A DNA stretch of 64,000 bases from NCBI GenBank assembly GCA_023053575.1, contig JAKZAP010000021.1, forward strand, positions 4,671,790 through 4,735,789, in the 5' to 3' direction. Origin of the DNA: Branchinecta lynchi. Lineage: Eukaryota; Arthropoda; Branchiopoda; Anostraca; Branchinectidae. This document shows, piece by piece, positions 31,688 to 41,419 of the stretch (position 1 is the first letter of the stretch; every line of letters starts with the position of its first letter). Under the pieces are notes generated by a model. The model did not search any database and had not been told where the DNA came from. It saw only the letters and a program-made list of their open reading frames with translations. Both the position numbers and the translations under genes were made by a program.

Positions 31688-32176
31688 GCTGCAGGTATGG
31701 CATGCATTCTGGGTCAAATTTGGCAGAAATGTTGCCGAGAATGCACGAAATGTCGCCGAGAATGCTGCTTTTGTTCCCTGGATTTTGTGTGTGTATCCGA
31801 GACTGCAATGTTTGTTGCCGAGAATAACAACAGATTGCCACTGAAAACGTGTCGCCGAGAATACAGATATGTGTTCGAAACCAAAAATCTAGTTCCTAAG
31901 ACGGAACAAAGTGTCGCCAAGATCGCAAGAAATGTCGCCGAGAATTCACGTAATGTCGCCGAGAATGTATGATATTTAGCCACGCTTTTCAGTGGCAATC
32001 TTAGCTGCAAAGTTGTCATTCTCGGCAACAAACATTGCAGTCTTGGATACATACAAAAAATCTCGGCGACAAAAACAGCATTCTCGGCTACATTTCATGC
32101 ATTCTCGGCGACATTTCATATATTCTCGGCAACACTTTTATCAATTTTGACCCAAAATGCATGCCATATGCAGGTC
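31688..32176. mobile_element. Foldback element built from TGTCGCCGAGAAT motifs
   Basis: The left arm (31688-31850) contains GGTATGGCATGCATTCTGGG. The right arm, reverse-complemented, contains CATATGGCATGCATTTTGGG and the same following sequence down to ATTGCCACTGAAAA. The loop is about 31851-31984. Both arms and loop carry at least a dozen copies of T-G-T-[CT]-G-C-C-G-A-G-A-A-T at irregular 20-60-bp spacing, inverted between arms. ORFs of up to 112 codons through it simply translate this motif. Confidence 0.8.
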
Positions 32177-32684
32177 CACTTCTCGGCCGATTCCGGACTG
32201 ATTCTTTCTACATCCGTTTTTGCACTGCAATGCTTCCGAGGAAGACGGCAGCGCTTCTAGAGAATCACGGACTTGCTCACCGACCAAGTCCGTGCTACCC
32301 TGCAAGGTGCTGCAGCGCTGCCGCTTCAACCAAGAAGAAAGTGAATCCAGAAACGCATATTGTGCAAAAGCAAAGAAGTGCTGCAGCAGCGATGCGGCAG
32401 CGCTATTGCGACAAAAACGAGGCTCTGCTCTGCGCTCAGCTGGGCGCAAAACATTTTAAAACTGAACGCGCCGTGGTTAAAAAGACGGAAACCAAGCAAA
32501 TAAATAAAGTCAAAAACAGAAGATTCTCATATCCTTATGTGTGAAAGAGTTGTTAGTGGACATTCAAGATTCCGGCGAACTTTATGTTGCGTGACGAGCA
32601 AAACTCGGCACGGTCGAAAAAAGCGCTAAAAATTCATAAGCAGAAAACGAAACATTGGAGAAAGGCGGGGATTGTAGAAGCTTA

Positions 32685-33065
32685 AGCCGCTTTCACATTG
32701 ACGCGTTTAGCCTTTCACACTGAGTTATGCAATCGTTGCGTATGTTTGCGGCGACGCGTCGCAAAGCTTACGCAGACAAAGAGAAGACAAAACCAAGTTC
32801 TATTGTTGCCTTTATTCGACGCATACGTATCAGATTTTCAGTGAAAAATGGAAGTTCTTGAAGAAAAACTCTACTATTGATGAAGAAAAACTTACTAATG
32901 ATGAAAGAAACCAAAATTTAGCAGAAGAAACCGAGAAAGAATAACGTAAATACGCACCCAGCATAAAAGCTTCTCGCGCAAGTGTGGAAGATACTCGATG
33001 CAACCGCAACGCAAGATTATCGCATACGCAACGCATCGCAACAACGCGTCAATGAGAAAGCGGCT
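32685..33065. mobile_element. PIF/Harbinger-like MITE (TTA duplication)
   Basis: Ends AGCCGCTTTCACATTGACGC and GCGTCAATGAGAAAGCGGCT are inverted repeats of about 22 bp. TTA flanks both sides (32682-32684 and 33066-33068). The intact host sequence AGCTTATAATTC is seen in copy 15235-15686. The interior has inverted GCGTTGCGTATG-type motifs. No transposase was recognised. Confidence 0.85.
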
Positions 33066-33689
33066 TTATAATTCCATAACGGAGCTAGGCATGTTATGAA
33101 AGGCAGAATAAGCAAGAGAGGTCCTTTAAAATTTAACCCAAGAGAGATCAGATCCAACAGTCTAGCTAACTATCGCTCGTTCACTTGAACAGGACTGACA
33201 ACCCGACAAAAAGTCGTTAATTGGTTTGTCTCTTATCCACAGACAATCGATTTCATCGAATGAACTTATATTACCTCTATGAGTTTGTTACGGTTAAAAT
33301 ATTCACCAACTACATATGTAAGCCGTTGCGGAAAAATAAAATGTCTGATTCCTTGCAAGACATATCTTAACGTCATTTTCCTATTTTCTGCAGGCGTAAT
33401 TTTCCGAGCTTAGCGTCTTTAACCTTTGAAATGCAAGTCTTCGTTGAGATTCAAATTCTCCGCGTCGTGTGCAGTTTTGGATGTCGTGCAAGCAGCGCTT
33501 ACTCTGAACGTCATTACTGGACCCCCCGGTAAAAAAAAATACAAAATGCCTTAGATGAGCCAAAAATATTTTAGTATATTCAGATATCTGATGTAAAAAT
33601 AAGCTGCATTTTTAACTTAAACTATAATTCTACCTCACCTGAAAAACTTGCTCTCCACTGTATTAGGCATTGGATCGGGAGGGAGGGGA

Positions 33690-33832
33690 GGGAATGATAT
33701 AGTGGATTCATGGTGGTTAGAATTACGGCCACAATCAGGATTTTTTTTTGTCTTAAAAGTGGCCGTTAATGGTAAATTGTTTGCTTCATTTATGGGTTTT
33801 TGATGAAATTAAAAAAATGTCTATAAAAGTGA
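33690..33832 (-). repeat. Repeat shared with 39384-39522 (LINE fragment)
   Basis: GAATGATATAGTGGATTCATGGTGGTTA, in overlapping pieces, and AGTGGCCGTTAATGGTAAATTG are near identical at both places. At 39384 the sequence is continuous with a minus-strand LINE RT relic, so this is probably another fragment of that LINE. Confidence 0.6.
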
Positions 33833-34039
33833 CATTATTTTTAACTTTTTTATTTGTAGACTGAAAGACATAAGTGCTTCCGAGACTGGTCGACGTTCAG
33901 TTAACTGCTTATAATGTTAACGACGCCTCATTAATCTTAACAACATATATGTTGTTCAGGTTTTTTTTTCTCTACAAGATGGTGTAAAAATCATTTCTAT
34001 TGCAATTTGTTTTGAGTCGACTTGTTTTTGGAGCTCATT

Positions 34040-34370
34040 TTCCTGTCTAGTTAGTAAGTAAGTAATTTATTTTTCACCCGCCATTTTGGAAAGCAGAGTA
34101 TAGAAATGAAAAGAAAAAGAAACAAAAAACTACAAAACACACTCGTTAACACACTTTTAATGTTAGGCCATGAGACGAAGATAAAAGGTCATGCGCTGAT
34201 TGGGCGAGTTGTCGATGATTTTCGCTAGAGACGAGCAGACTTTGGAGATGGTAATACTTGTAGCCTGAATTTGAAACACTTAGTAAGTAAGTGAGTAATT
34301 TCCCGCCATTTTGGAAAGTGTAGAAATTAAAATAAAAAAAATAAAAATAACTACAAAACACACGAGTTTT
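34040..34370 (-). mobile_element. Two LINE 3' tails in tandem (minus strand)
   Basis: AGTAAGTAAGTAATTTATT...CCGCCATTTTGGAAAG at 34050-34095 and AGTAAGTAAGTGAGTAATTTCCCGCCATTTTGG at 34281-34315 are reverse complements of an ATAAATTACTTACTTACT tail. Each is followed by the same A-rich 3' UTR (CTACAAAACACAC). Confidence 0.55.
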
Positions 34371-34410
34371 GTTAGCGTGTGGTGTTGGCATAATTTTGAA
34401 AGATTGAGCG

Positions 34411-34596
34411 GTGCTTATCTTTTTAGTTCCTTCTTTCGGTAAGAAGTTCCGAAAATATATCGGAAAATGGAGCTTTAGAAACCGAATAGTAGAATGTTGG
34501 AATAATCTCCCAGAAAGTGTTGTAAATGCCGAAAATATCCACCAATTCAAAGCAGGTGTCGACTACCACCTGGCTGAAATTCAATTTAGTGTGTAA
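34411..34596 (+). pseudogene. LINE reverse-transcriptase C-terminal tail
   Basis: The peptide KWSFRNRIVECWNNLPESVV then NAENIHQFKAGVD fits the very C-terminus of non-LTR reverse transcriptases (F-x-N-R-[VI]-V-x-x-W-N-x-L-P-x-x-V-V-x-A...F). It ends at a stop at 34596. The rest of the RT is missing. It is inserted next to minus-strand LINE tails. Confidence 0.7.
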
Positions 34597-34744
34597 AGTT
34601 TCCTGAGAAATTTATAGAGGCGAAAGCCTTATTATTGCAATTATATTATTATATTATATTATTATTCTTTCGCCAAACATGCGTTACGGCAGAGCGAATT
34701 AAAAGGGAAGTGGCAAACTGTCAGATGTTTCCTAACATCTATAC

Positions 34745-35040
34745 AAGGATGCTCAGTTTCAACAGATATGGGATGACACCGTCTCTGTTGACGTTGCGGA
34801 AAACACAACAGTCAAAACTGCGACTGACTCCGCGACCACTGAAACCGCGAAAGTCAATACCAAGAGAGGTGAAAAACAACGCCGGAACCACAACGGTCAA
34901 AACTGAGACAGGGCAAAAACCGCGAAAAGTGAAAACCGCGACAGACACATACCTCGACGATTAAAACCGCAAAAGTCAATAAAAAAAATCAAAACCGCGA
35001 CGTTCAAAATTGAACTTCAATACCGCGACAGTTTCTACGC
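34745..35040 (+). repeat. Degenerate array of AAAACCGCGA-like words
   Basis: More than ten variants of GTCAAAACTGCGAC / GAAACCGCGAAAGT / CAAAACCGCGACG occur at 10-25-bp intervals. The variant unit length suggests decay of a simple satellite. Nothing coding. Confidence 0.6.
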
Positions 35041-35505
35041 TGCCATGTAAATTCATAGCGATATATCTTTCGTCTTATTTTTTTATCCCGGAAAATAATT
35101 ATGACACATCAAACATTCCCTGGAACCATATAGCCTAGGAATCTGTAATTCGACCAAACATACCGACTGTCTCTTGTAAACTCATTAGCCGAATTCTTTT
35201 ACCATGTAATCTTTTCTAAATAACTCCTTCCTGCTGGATAATTTCCTCTTGGGGAAATCCAAGTAAGGTAGCTCGTGGCTAATCAGCCCGCCTAAGAAGA
35301 AAGTCGCCACAAACTAGATATTATTCAGCCCTATACTTTCCTCGTTCCGGGAAAAACCGGGAATTTCCCGGACTTGCGGTGAAGCGAAGGAAATTATCTA
35401 CAAGTTGGATGTTCTGTCAAATGCTAGTCAACTGCCCGCTACTCAGATGTTCTGAGAAAACGAATGGTTTGGTGGGGTGATGAGAAATCCATATACTAGA
35501 GTGTA

Positions 35506-36018
35506 CACTGTAAAAGGTTTCTCCGAGTAAGGATTAAAGCTAACTGCAGTGTTTCTACTAGGATTAATCTTATCTCTGCTCGGATGAGATTAATCTGAAT
35601 TTGAGATAATCTTATCTGATTAGAGGCAAGATTAAACCCAGTAGCAATTATTTAACAATTATTTACTTTAAATTCGCAAAATACCTTCTTCGTCTTCCTC
35701 CTTGGACACGCAATACCTACATGACCAATAAATACAGTATCGTTGACCCGATTCAAAAGCTCGATGAGCTATGTCAACGAGTAAAATGCAGTAAGAGCGG
35801 CCATGAGTGGCAAGGGATTGTTTTTTGACATTTTGCGATTCATAAGTGTGATTTTTCCCTCTGTGATTTGCCTTTTGTTTTTTCTTTGTTGTGTGATCTT
35901 TTTTCTGTGCTTTTCTACTTTCTTTCTTTTTTATACTCCATCATTTTCTCTTTCCTGTACGATGGGTGAAAAATAAACATTAAATTACATTACTCCAAGA
36001 TTTCTTTTGTACAGTGTA
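35506..36018. mobile_element. Palindromic MITE family H split by a LINE tail
   Basis: The left end ACACTGTAAAAGGTTTCTCC and right end GATTTCTTTTGTACAGTGT are inverted. The interior has the family's GGATTAATCTTATCTC palindromes up to about 35645. About 35660-35990 is T-rich 3' UTR-like sequence ending GGGTGAAAAATAAACATTAAATTAC, a LINE tail inserted in the MITE. Confidence 0.6.
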
Positions 36019-36061
36019 AAGTTTCCATTTCTCGTGGTTTGCTCTCTTTGTTCTGCGGTAG

Positions 36062-36303
36062 GGGATCGACTAAAAAGAGGCACGGCATTTAAGGCACAAA
36101 TAAGAAAAAGATATTAGCAAATAGTAGAAGTAGACAAGTAAGTGTGAGTTGATAACACCAGAGCCTAAAAGAAGGCATGTTAGAACATTGTTCCCCCCTC
36201 ACTCTGAAGCCTGATAGACCCCTTTTAGTGGTCGTGCCTCTTTTTAGGACTCGTGCCTCCTACACTATTTCGGGCCCTGCCGTGCCTCGTTTTAGTCGAT
36301 CCC
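36062..36303. mobile_element. Mutator-like MITE, short form (9-bp target duplication)
   Basis: Ends GGGATCGACTAAAAAGAGGC and the inverted GTGCCTCGTTTTAGTCGATCCC (last 10 bp perfect). Flanks CTGCGGTAG (36053-36061) and ATGCGGTAG (36304-36312) agree at 8 of 9 positions. Subterminal copies of TCGTGCCTCTTTTTAG repeat inside. The half from about 36140 to 36303 is homologous, inverted, to the left part of 44028-44564. A 9-bp duplication fits MULE elements. Non-coding. Confidence 0.82.
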
Positions 36304-36368
36304 ATGCGGTAGCGTGCGTAGCCGATGTACAGGTGACTACGGAGAGTTTTGGAGGCTTGGCGTTCAAT

Positions 36369-36402
36369 CTAGATAGATAGATAGATAGAGATAGATAGGT
36401 TT
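36369..36402 (+). repeat. GATA microsatellite
   Basis: TAGATAGATAGATAGATAG with one interruption, directly before GGTTTATTTAAAC; probably the tail of a minus-strand LINE. Confidence 0.85.
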
Positions 36403-36989
36403 ATTTAAACAACATCGTAGCTGACAGCTAATTTGCGTTGCTTCACTATACTAAATAACAAACTAACACACAAAAAAGAAGAAAATATCACTCGGCTTTG
36501 TTTAGCAAATCCGTAAAAAAAGGTACAAACGAATTTGTGTGGCGGTTCGTTCGCGAAGCTACTAGAACCAGTTCATTTTGGTGACGCGTACGGTTGTTGG
36601 GCGGTGCAGTGGGTGGTAAGATGTCTCGATGCTGGGGTTTGGAGAGAAGAAACTTCCCAAACCTCAGGATAATCTGCTCGGATCTTTGGGCCAACGTGGG
36701 GAGATCGAGTTTAGCTTCTAGTTCTTACTACTATAATGACTTTATTCTCAAGGTACAATAAGGTGGTACACGTAATTTCTTACTTTACTGGTCTTGTTGG
36801 GATTCAGGTAGGTCGGTAGCTGAGTGTCTTGTTTGTGGTCGTTAGGCAGGTTGGGAGACGGCTGATTATGAGCGTGGGTAGACGGTAGAGTAGACCATGA
36901 AGGTGGGTAGATGGCGCTGAAGACGGTAGACTAAGATCTACGTTGCAGACGGCGGACTAAGATCTACCAAGGTCTCCCGCTTTCGTCAA

Positions 36990-37168
36990 TATTTTAAACT
37001 CGCATCATTAATTGTATATAGATTTGAATATTTTGTGTTACGTTTGACAATTCTTGGTTATATTCAAACTAGTGTAGAATTATCTTTTGTATATAATTAG
37101 TGTTAATATGGACGAGAACCACCAAATCGGCTTGACCGTTGTATCGGTTTTGAAAATAAATTGAATTG
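36990..37168 (+). mobile_element. LINE 3' end
   Basis: AT-rich 3' UTR ends CGGTTTTGAAAATAAATTGAATTGAAC, an AATAAA-type signal with ATTGA tail repeats. Confidence 0.5.
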
Positions 37169-37189
37169 AACTGAGGTGTAGAGGAGCAG

Positions 37190-37310
37190 GGCTAGAGTTT
37201 GTTACAACACTTTGCGAGCTAGAATTGGACTATCTAATATAATCTTATAATAATCTTATCTGCGCAGAGATAAGAGTAATCCGAGTAGCAAATACTGCAG
37301 TTAACTTTAA
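37190..37310 (+). mobile_element. MITE family H, partial copy
   Basis: AATCTTATCTGCGCAGAGATAAGA and CCGAGTAGCAAATACTGCAGTTAACTTTA match the right half of 37545-37714. The left end is missing. Confidence 0.55.
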
Positions 37311-37317
37311 TAAATAT

Positions 37318-37490
37318 TCTTTGAGCCCAAGCTGACTTTGAAACATTTATTCAAACAATGTTTACAACGGATACGTCAGCTATGATTCTTCGTCAGCGAT
37401 ATTTCGGCCCTTCTTGGCAAGGGTCCTCGTCAGGCTGTCAATCCTCTGGTTCAACTTTGGGGAAAGAAAACAAACCTGTAATCTTTATAC
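37318..37490 (-). repeat. Hammerhead-like dispersed element, well preserved copy
   Basis: The minus strand reads GATTGACAGCCTGACGAGG, ACCCTTGCCAAGAAGGGCC, GAAATATCGCTGACGAAG, AGCTGACGTATCCGTTG, then AAACATTGTTTGAATAAATG and GTCAGCTTGGGCTCAAAG. It defines the family together with 30430-30555 and 40430-40605. Confidence 0.65.
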
Positions 37491-37544
37491 GGAAAAACTT
37501 TTTACAGTGAAGTCTCCTCTCGACATACCGTGGTTGATCCACAA

Positions 37545-37714
37545 CACTGCCAAAAGTTTCTCCGTATAAAGATTAAAGTTAACTGCAGTATTCGCTACTC
37601 AGATTCATCTTAACTCTATTTGATATTAATCTTATCTGCGTAGGGATAAGAATAACCCGAGTAGCAAATACAGCAGTTAACTTTCATCTTTATACGGAAA
37701 AACTTTTTACAGTG
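37545..37714. mobile_element. MITE family H, compact copy
   Basis: Ends CACTGCCAAAAGTTTCTCCG and GGAAAAACTTTTTACAGTG are inverted repeats that continue inward through TATAAAGATTAAAGTTAACTG and GCAGTATTCGCTACT, so most of the 170 bp is one palindrome. An extra half-end lies at 37470-37510. Confidence 0.8.
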
Positions 37715-37719
37715 AAACC

Positions 37720-38960
37720 GGCTTTTTGTTTGGCGGACCTTTTGGTTTGTCCGTCTGACAATAAACCATTCTTTTTTGCAGACCTTTGTCGGACATGTCG
37801 AATAGCCCCATGCTTGGGTCACGTACACATATAAATTATCACAAATACAACACTAAATTACAATTAACTTGTTCTCTCTTTACAAGCATACAGAGTGTTG
37901 CTCCGGACATTTCTAGTGCCTTTTCCGTCGACTGTGTTAATGCCCTGAGCCACGGAATGGCTGAAATAATTGAATATATTAATTAAAGAATAGCTCTATA
38001 ACTTTTAAAAGTTGATTTCACGAAGTAAATAAGTTGATTGATGTATAATAACTATTGGGGTTGCTTTTGTGTTCCCTACTTTTTGGCCTACGACTCCTGC
38101 TCGTGTTGAAATTATCTCGTCCGTTATCGTTTTAACGTACCTGCTCTTTCAAAAAAAAACTTATTTGATTCGTACTTCTACAAATAGATTCGACTTTAAA
38201 ATTTAACCTCCATTCCATTCTGCTTTAGAAGTATCAATTTTCATACATTGTCTTGTATACTTTCATCGTTTTAAATCTTGTTGAAGTGGACAAATTGAAT
38301 TCCAGCATTCTCCTGGCTTAAAAAGATTTCGTTAGGCCTTTTCCTGGACCTTGACAGCCGGACTGAAATTAGTTTTTTTTTTTTTTTATTCGGTTCCCTG
38401 AGACTCGCGTGTATTTTCCGTATGATTAACCTGAATTTCTTTAAGTTATGTGGGAGTGGAATTCTTTCTCTGTTGCAGTATATCGTTAGTATTGTCATGT
38501 TAATGTTCTTTTTCCGGATGCGGGAGTGCGACATGAAAACCTGTGCCATTCATTTGAGTTACTATTATTAATTATAATATTTGGTGCATTGCCAGCAAAG
38601 TTCATAACCATGGTAATTATGAAATATGAGCCTTCATTTTGAGTATGATTAATTACAATTACAGTTTCGATTACAATCAATTACAATTCGGTTTATTTAT
38701 CCATAAATATTTTTTGCAAACAAAAATAGTGCTGGACATGTCATCACAGTTACAAAATGTACCAAGAGATATATTTACATTTGTAACCTATGATTTATAT
38801 ATACAACTCACGGTTAACAATGCAATTCATCAAAATATGAAATGACAGGTCTTGGAAACAATTACAAAAATAATTCGCCAGATAGAATGATAGAATAGAT
38901 ATAGAATCGCCAGATAGAATAGAATTGATTGAGATGGAAAAAGTTAATCAAATATGAAAT
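37720..38960. other. Gene-free AT-rich intronic stretch
   Basis: No exon or bounded mobile element was recognised. A T-run lies at about 38372-38388. The stretch 38870-38930 repeats AGATAGAATAGA variants. Confidence 0.45.
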
Positions 38961-38971
38961 GGTCAAACTAT

Positions 38972-39406
38972 TTATGTCACAACAAAAATAAAGAAACGGG
39001 CTGAAAAGAAATGGACAACAGCAGTTTTTAAAGAGCGTTGAAATGTTCGGTAAAATATGGCACGAAAGAATTGAGGAATCGTTCGGATGAGTGGGCATGA
39101 GACGGGGATGAGAAGTAAATTTAGCTTTGTGTTTCGCCGGCCGATTTTGCTGGCATATTCTTGAAGGATGTTCCTATGTAGATCTGATGCCAGTATCTTT
39201 TTGTCCAAGCTCATAACTAGCTCGTGCCTCCGTTGGCATAGTGTCGTTTTGTCCAGCGTTTCTAGACTCTTCTCATAGGCTTTGTAATCAGTTCCAAGGA
39301 CTACCGCGCATGCATATTCCGTTAGTGGTAGAACATACGATTTATAGCAGTTTAGGAGGGCCTTTCTGCTGAAGCCAAACCTTCGGGAATGATATAGTGG
39401 ATTCAT
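38972..39406 (-). pseudogene. LINE reverse-transcriptase C-terminal domain
   Basis: The minus-strand frame of 144 codons reads ALLNCYKSYVLPLTEYACAV then KSLETLDKTTLCQRRHELV and later IPQFFRAIFYRTF. This is the classic post-palm region of non-LTR RT (L-x-x-x-Y-K-S-x-[VL]-x-P-x-x-E-Y-[AC]...). The frame closes near 38972 without a normal 3' UTR. Upstream RT motifs are absent. The element lies in the host intron, opposite to the gene. Confidence 0.7.
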
Positions 39407-39539
39407 GGTGGTTACAATACGGCCATAGTCAGTATTTTTTGTTTGTCTTAACAGTGGCCGTTAATGGTAAATTGTTTGCTTAATTTATGTGTTTTTGATG
39501 AAATTAAAAAAAATGTCTATGTCTATGTCGTAAACTGGA

Positions 39540-39990
39540 GAAAGATTTTAGTAGACCATCTGCCTTTGTTACAAGATGATTTGCGTGAGTCTGCCATCAA
39601 AGATCGTTGTCAATATCTAGAAATATACCAAGGATATTGATGCTTTGCGAGGAAGAGAGTTCGCATGCTGGCAGTTCGGGGATGTTCCTTTTCAGGAAAC
39701 TGGCTACTCCTATGATATTCGAGTTGGGTAGAGGCGAAAGCCTTTTCCGTCACAAAATATTGTTATTAAATTAAGTTGTGAACTTAAAGATTAGGGTATT
39801 TTTTTTTTCATTTCATTAGTTATAATTTTTACATCTCAAAGGGCGCATTTCCCATCAAATTAAAAATTGTGTTTTCTTTTATCTTCTCCATGAGCTCCAT
39901 TTGCGCCCTGTTTTTTCGACGTGGCTCCGACATTTTCACCCATAGACTACTAAATGTCGTTGAGATTTCCTTCTGCTCCATTTGTCACAG
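39540..39990. other. Gene-free stretch
   Basis: No exon was seen. ACGTGGCTCCGACATTTTC at about 39919 is a small relic of the composite SINE block found at 30350. Confidence 0.4.
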
Positions 39991-39992
39991 TA

Positions 39993-41047
39993 AACAAGAC
40001 CAAAGGTGTTGATGTGATACCAAAAATCTAATATTTGATTCAGACAATTGGGTCTGTCTTCGCCAGGCCAATCATCAGAGAAACGAAGTTCAGATATACC
40101 TCTATAAGCCATATCTATTTTGACGACACTGACCGAGACTTCCTGCTTTACTTCTGTCAAGTTTCCGGTTTTGTCCGAATTCCGAGCGAACTACTAGTCC
40201 AGCAAAAAAGATAATTCAGAAACGAATCCAGCGTATCTCCTTATCCCTATAAACAACATCTAATCAACTTTAAATAAAACTTTGACTTAAAAAACAATTC
40301 CGGATTCTAACCGGATTCGGACTAATAATATGCCCGGATAAAAAATGATTGTCCTAAACAGTCTCACCCTCTCTTCATATCCCTTAATCTGCCATCTGAT
40401 CAGACTTTCGCTTTTACAAAATCTGACAGGTTAAAAATGAAGGTTTGTTTCCTTCCCAGAAGTCGAGCCAGAGGATTGACACCCTGACGAGGACCCTTCC
40501 CGAGAAAGGCCGAAATATCGCTGATGAAGAATCATAGCTGACGTGTTCGTTGTAAACATTGTTTGAATAAATGTTTCAAAGTCAGCTTGGGCTGAAAGAA
40601 TATTTTTCCGGTTTTGGCCGGATTCCGGTCGACCTAGTTGTTTGGCGAGAAAATAGTTTTCACCGTCTTCTTACCCCTAAATTGAACAACAACTTCAAAT
40701 AAAACTTTTACTTTTAACCAACTTTACTTTTTTTCCAGATTCCGGACGAACTACTTGTCCGGCGAGAAAATGGTTTTCACTGTCGTGCTCAGCATGCTTT
40801 CTTACACCATAATCGACTATCACATTAGCTGTTTAAAAATATTTTGCTTGTCCCTTAATTTGAACCCCCTAAATGTAGGGCTACAGAGCCCATCTAACAA
40901 CTTGACTTTACCCTTGGTCCAATGAATCCTCAAACCAAGATTCATCAAAATGTCTCATTCCCTTCGAGAGTTATCGTGCTCACAGACAGACGGACATTTT
41001 TGCGTTGTCATAGCTATCCCTCCACTTACGTTTTGGGATCCCGAAAA
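39993..41047 (+). mobile_element. Family B element with nested hammerhead-like element
   Basis: Start AACAAGACCAAAGG, end TTACGTTTTGGGATCCC. The about 135-bp units are split at 40430-40605 by a complete hammerhead-like copy. The element's 3' end is only 56 bp upstream of the host exon at 41104, so the branch point and polypyrimidine tract must lie in that gap. Confidence 0.82.
40430..40605 (+). repeat. Hammerhead-like dispersed element nested in family B
   Basis: From GGTTTGTTTCCTTCCC through GATTGACACCCTGACGAGG, CGAGAAAGGCCGAAATATCG, TGATGAAGAATCATAGC to GTCAGCTTGGGCTGAAAG. Borders with family B are sharp, which gives the true length of about 170 bp. Confidence 0.65.
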
Positions 41048-41103
41048 CCGTGAGATAACACTCGATCTCTACGTACTACTATTATTGCATCTATTATTTC
41101 CAG

Positions 41104-41280
41104 ATACGGGAAGTGCGACATGACAACCTGGTGCCATTCATCGGTGCATCTTTAGACCAAGGAATGGTGTGTGTGCTGACGTCATACTGTGTCCGAGGAA
41201 GTTTACAAGATGTTCTTAGTAATGAAGACTACAGACTGGATCAGATGTTTATTGCATCGTTAGTTGCTGACCTTGTTAAG
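41104..41280 (+). CDS. Gyc76C-like: Receptor guanylate cyclase, exon v (kinase-homology domain, middle)
   Basis: Acceptor TATTATTTCCAG and donor GTAGGA; 59 codons, phase 0 to phase 0, continuing the preceding exon. The peptide includes REVRHDNLVPFIGAS, then VCVLTSYCVRGSLQDVLSNE and LDQMFIASLVADLVK. These match the H-[DE]-N-[LI]-x-x-F-[IV]-G-A, Y-C-x-[KR]-G-S-L-x-D and L-D-x-[ML]-F-x-x-S-L-x-x-D-[LI]-V-K landmarks of membrane guanylate cyclases. The FIASL wording is the reason for suggesting the Gyc76C branch. The next expected exon (G-M-x-[YF]-[IL]-H...) was not found in the remaining 22.7 kb. Confidence 0.92.
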
Positions 41281-41419
41281 GTAGGAGTTAATAGGCCCAT
41301 CCTGTAAGGAGAAGATTTTGTATGCCCGCTTAGTTATTTTGTATCTTTCATCATCATCATTAATATTGGGTAAAATACGGACCCGACCCTATTTGATTAG
41401 AAATGATTTTTTCTCGCGC

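Larger units (their letters stand above)
31528..33125. mobile_element. TTAA-flanked element, copy 3, with two nested insertions
   Basis: TTAA at 31524-31527 and 33126-33129. Ends AGCACAACTCTTACC and GCAAGAGAGGTCCT match copies at 15235-15686 and 27558-27991. It is 1.6 kb because it contains a foldback element (31688-32176) and a Harbinger-like MITE (32685-33065), plus a GC-richer segment at 32220-32430 with CAGCGCT inverted motifs. Confidence 0.85.

Noticed and set aside
31700..32160. CRISPR-like array of TGTCGCCGAGAAT words
   Set aside because: Spacing is irregular, the word is inverted between arms, the spacers are themselves palindromic partners, and the context is eukaryotic intronic transposon DNA.
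32035..32544. 169-codon + strand ORF, the longest in the window
   Set aside because: It begins in the foldback right arm and continues through repeat sequence shared with 15235-15686 in which the frame is not conserved.
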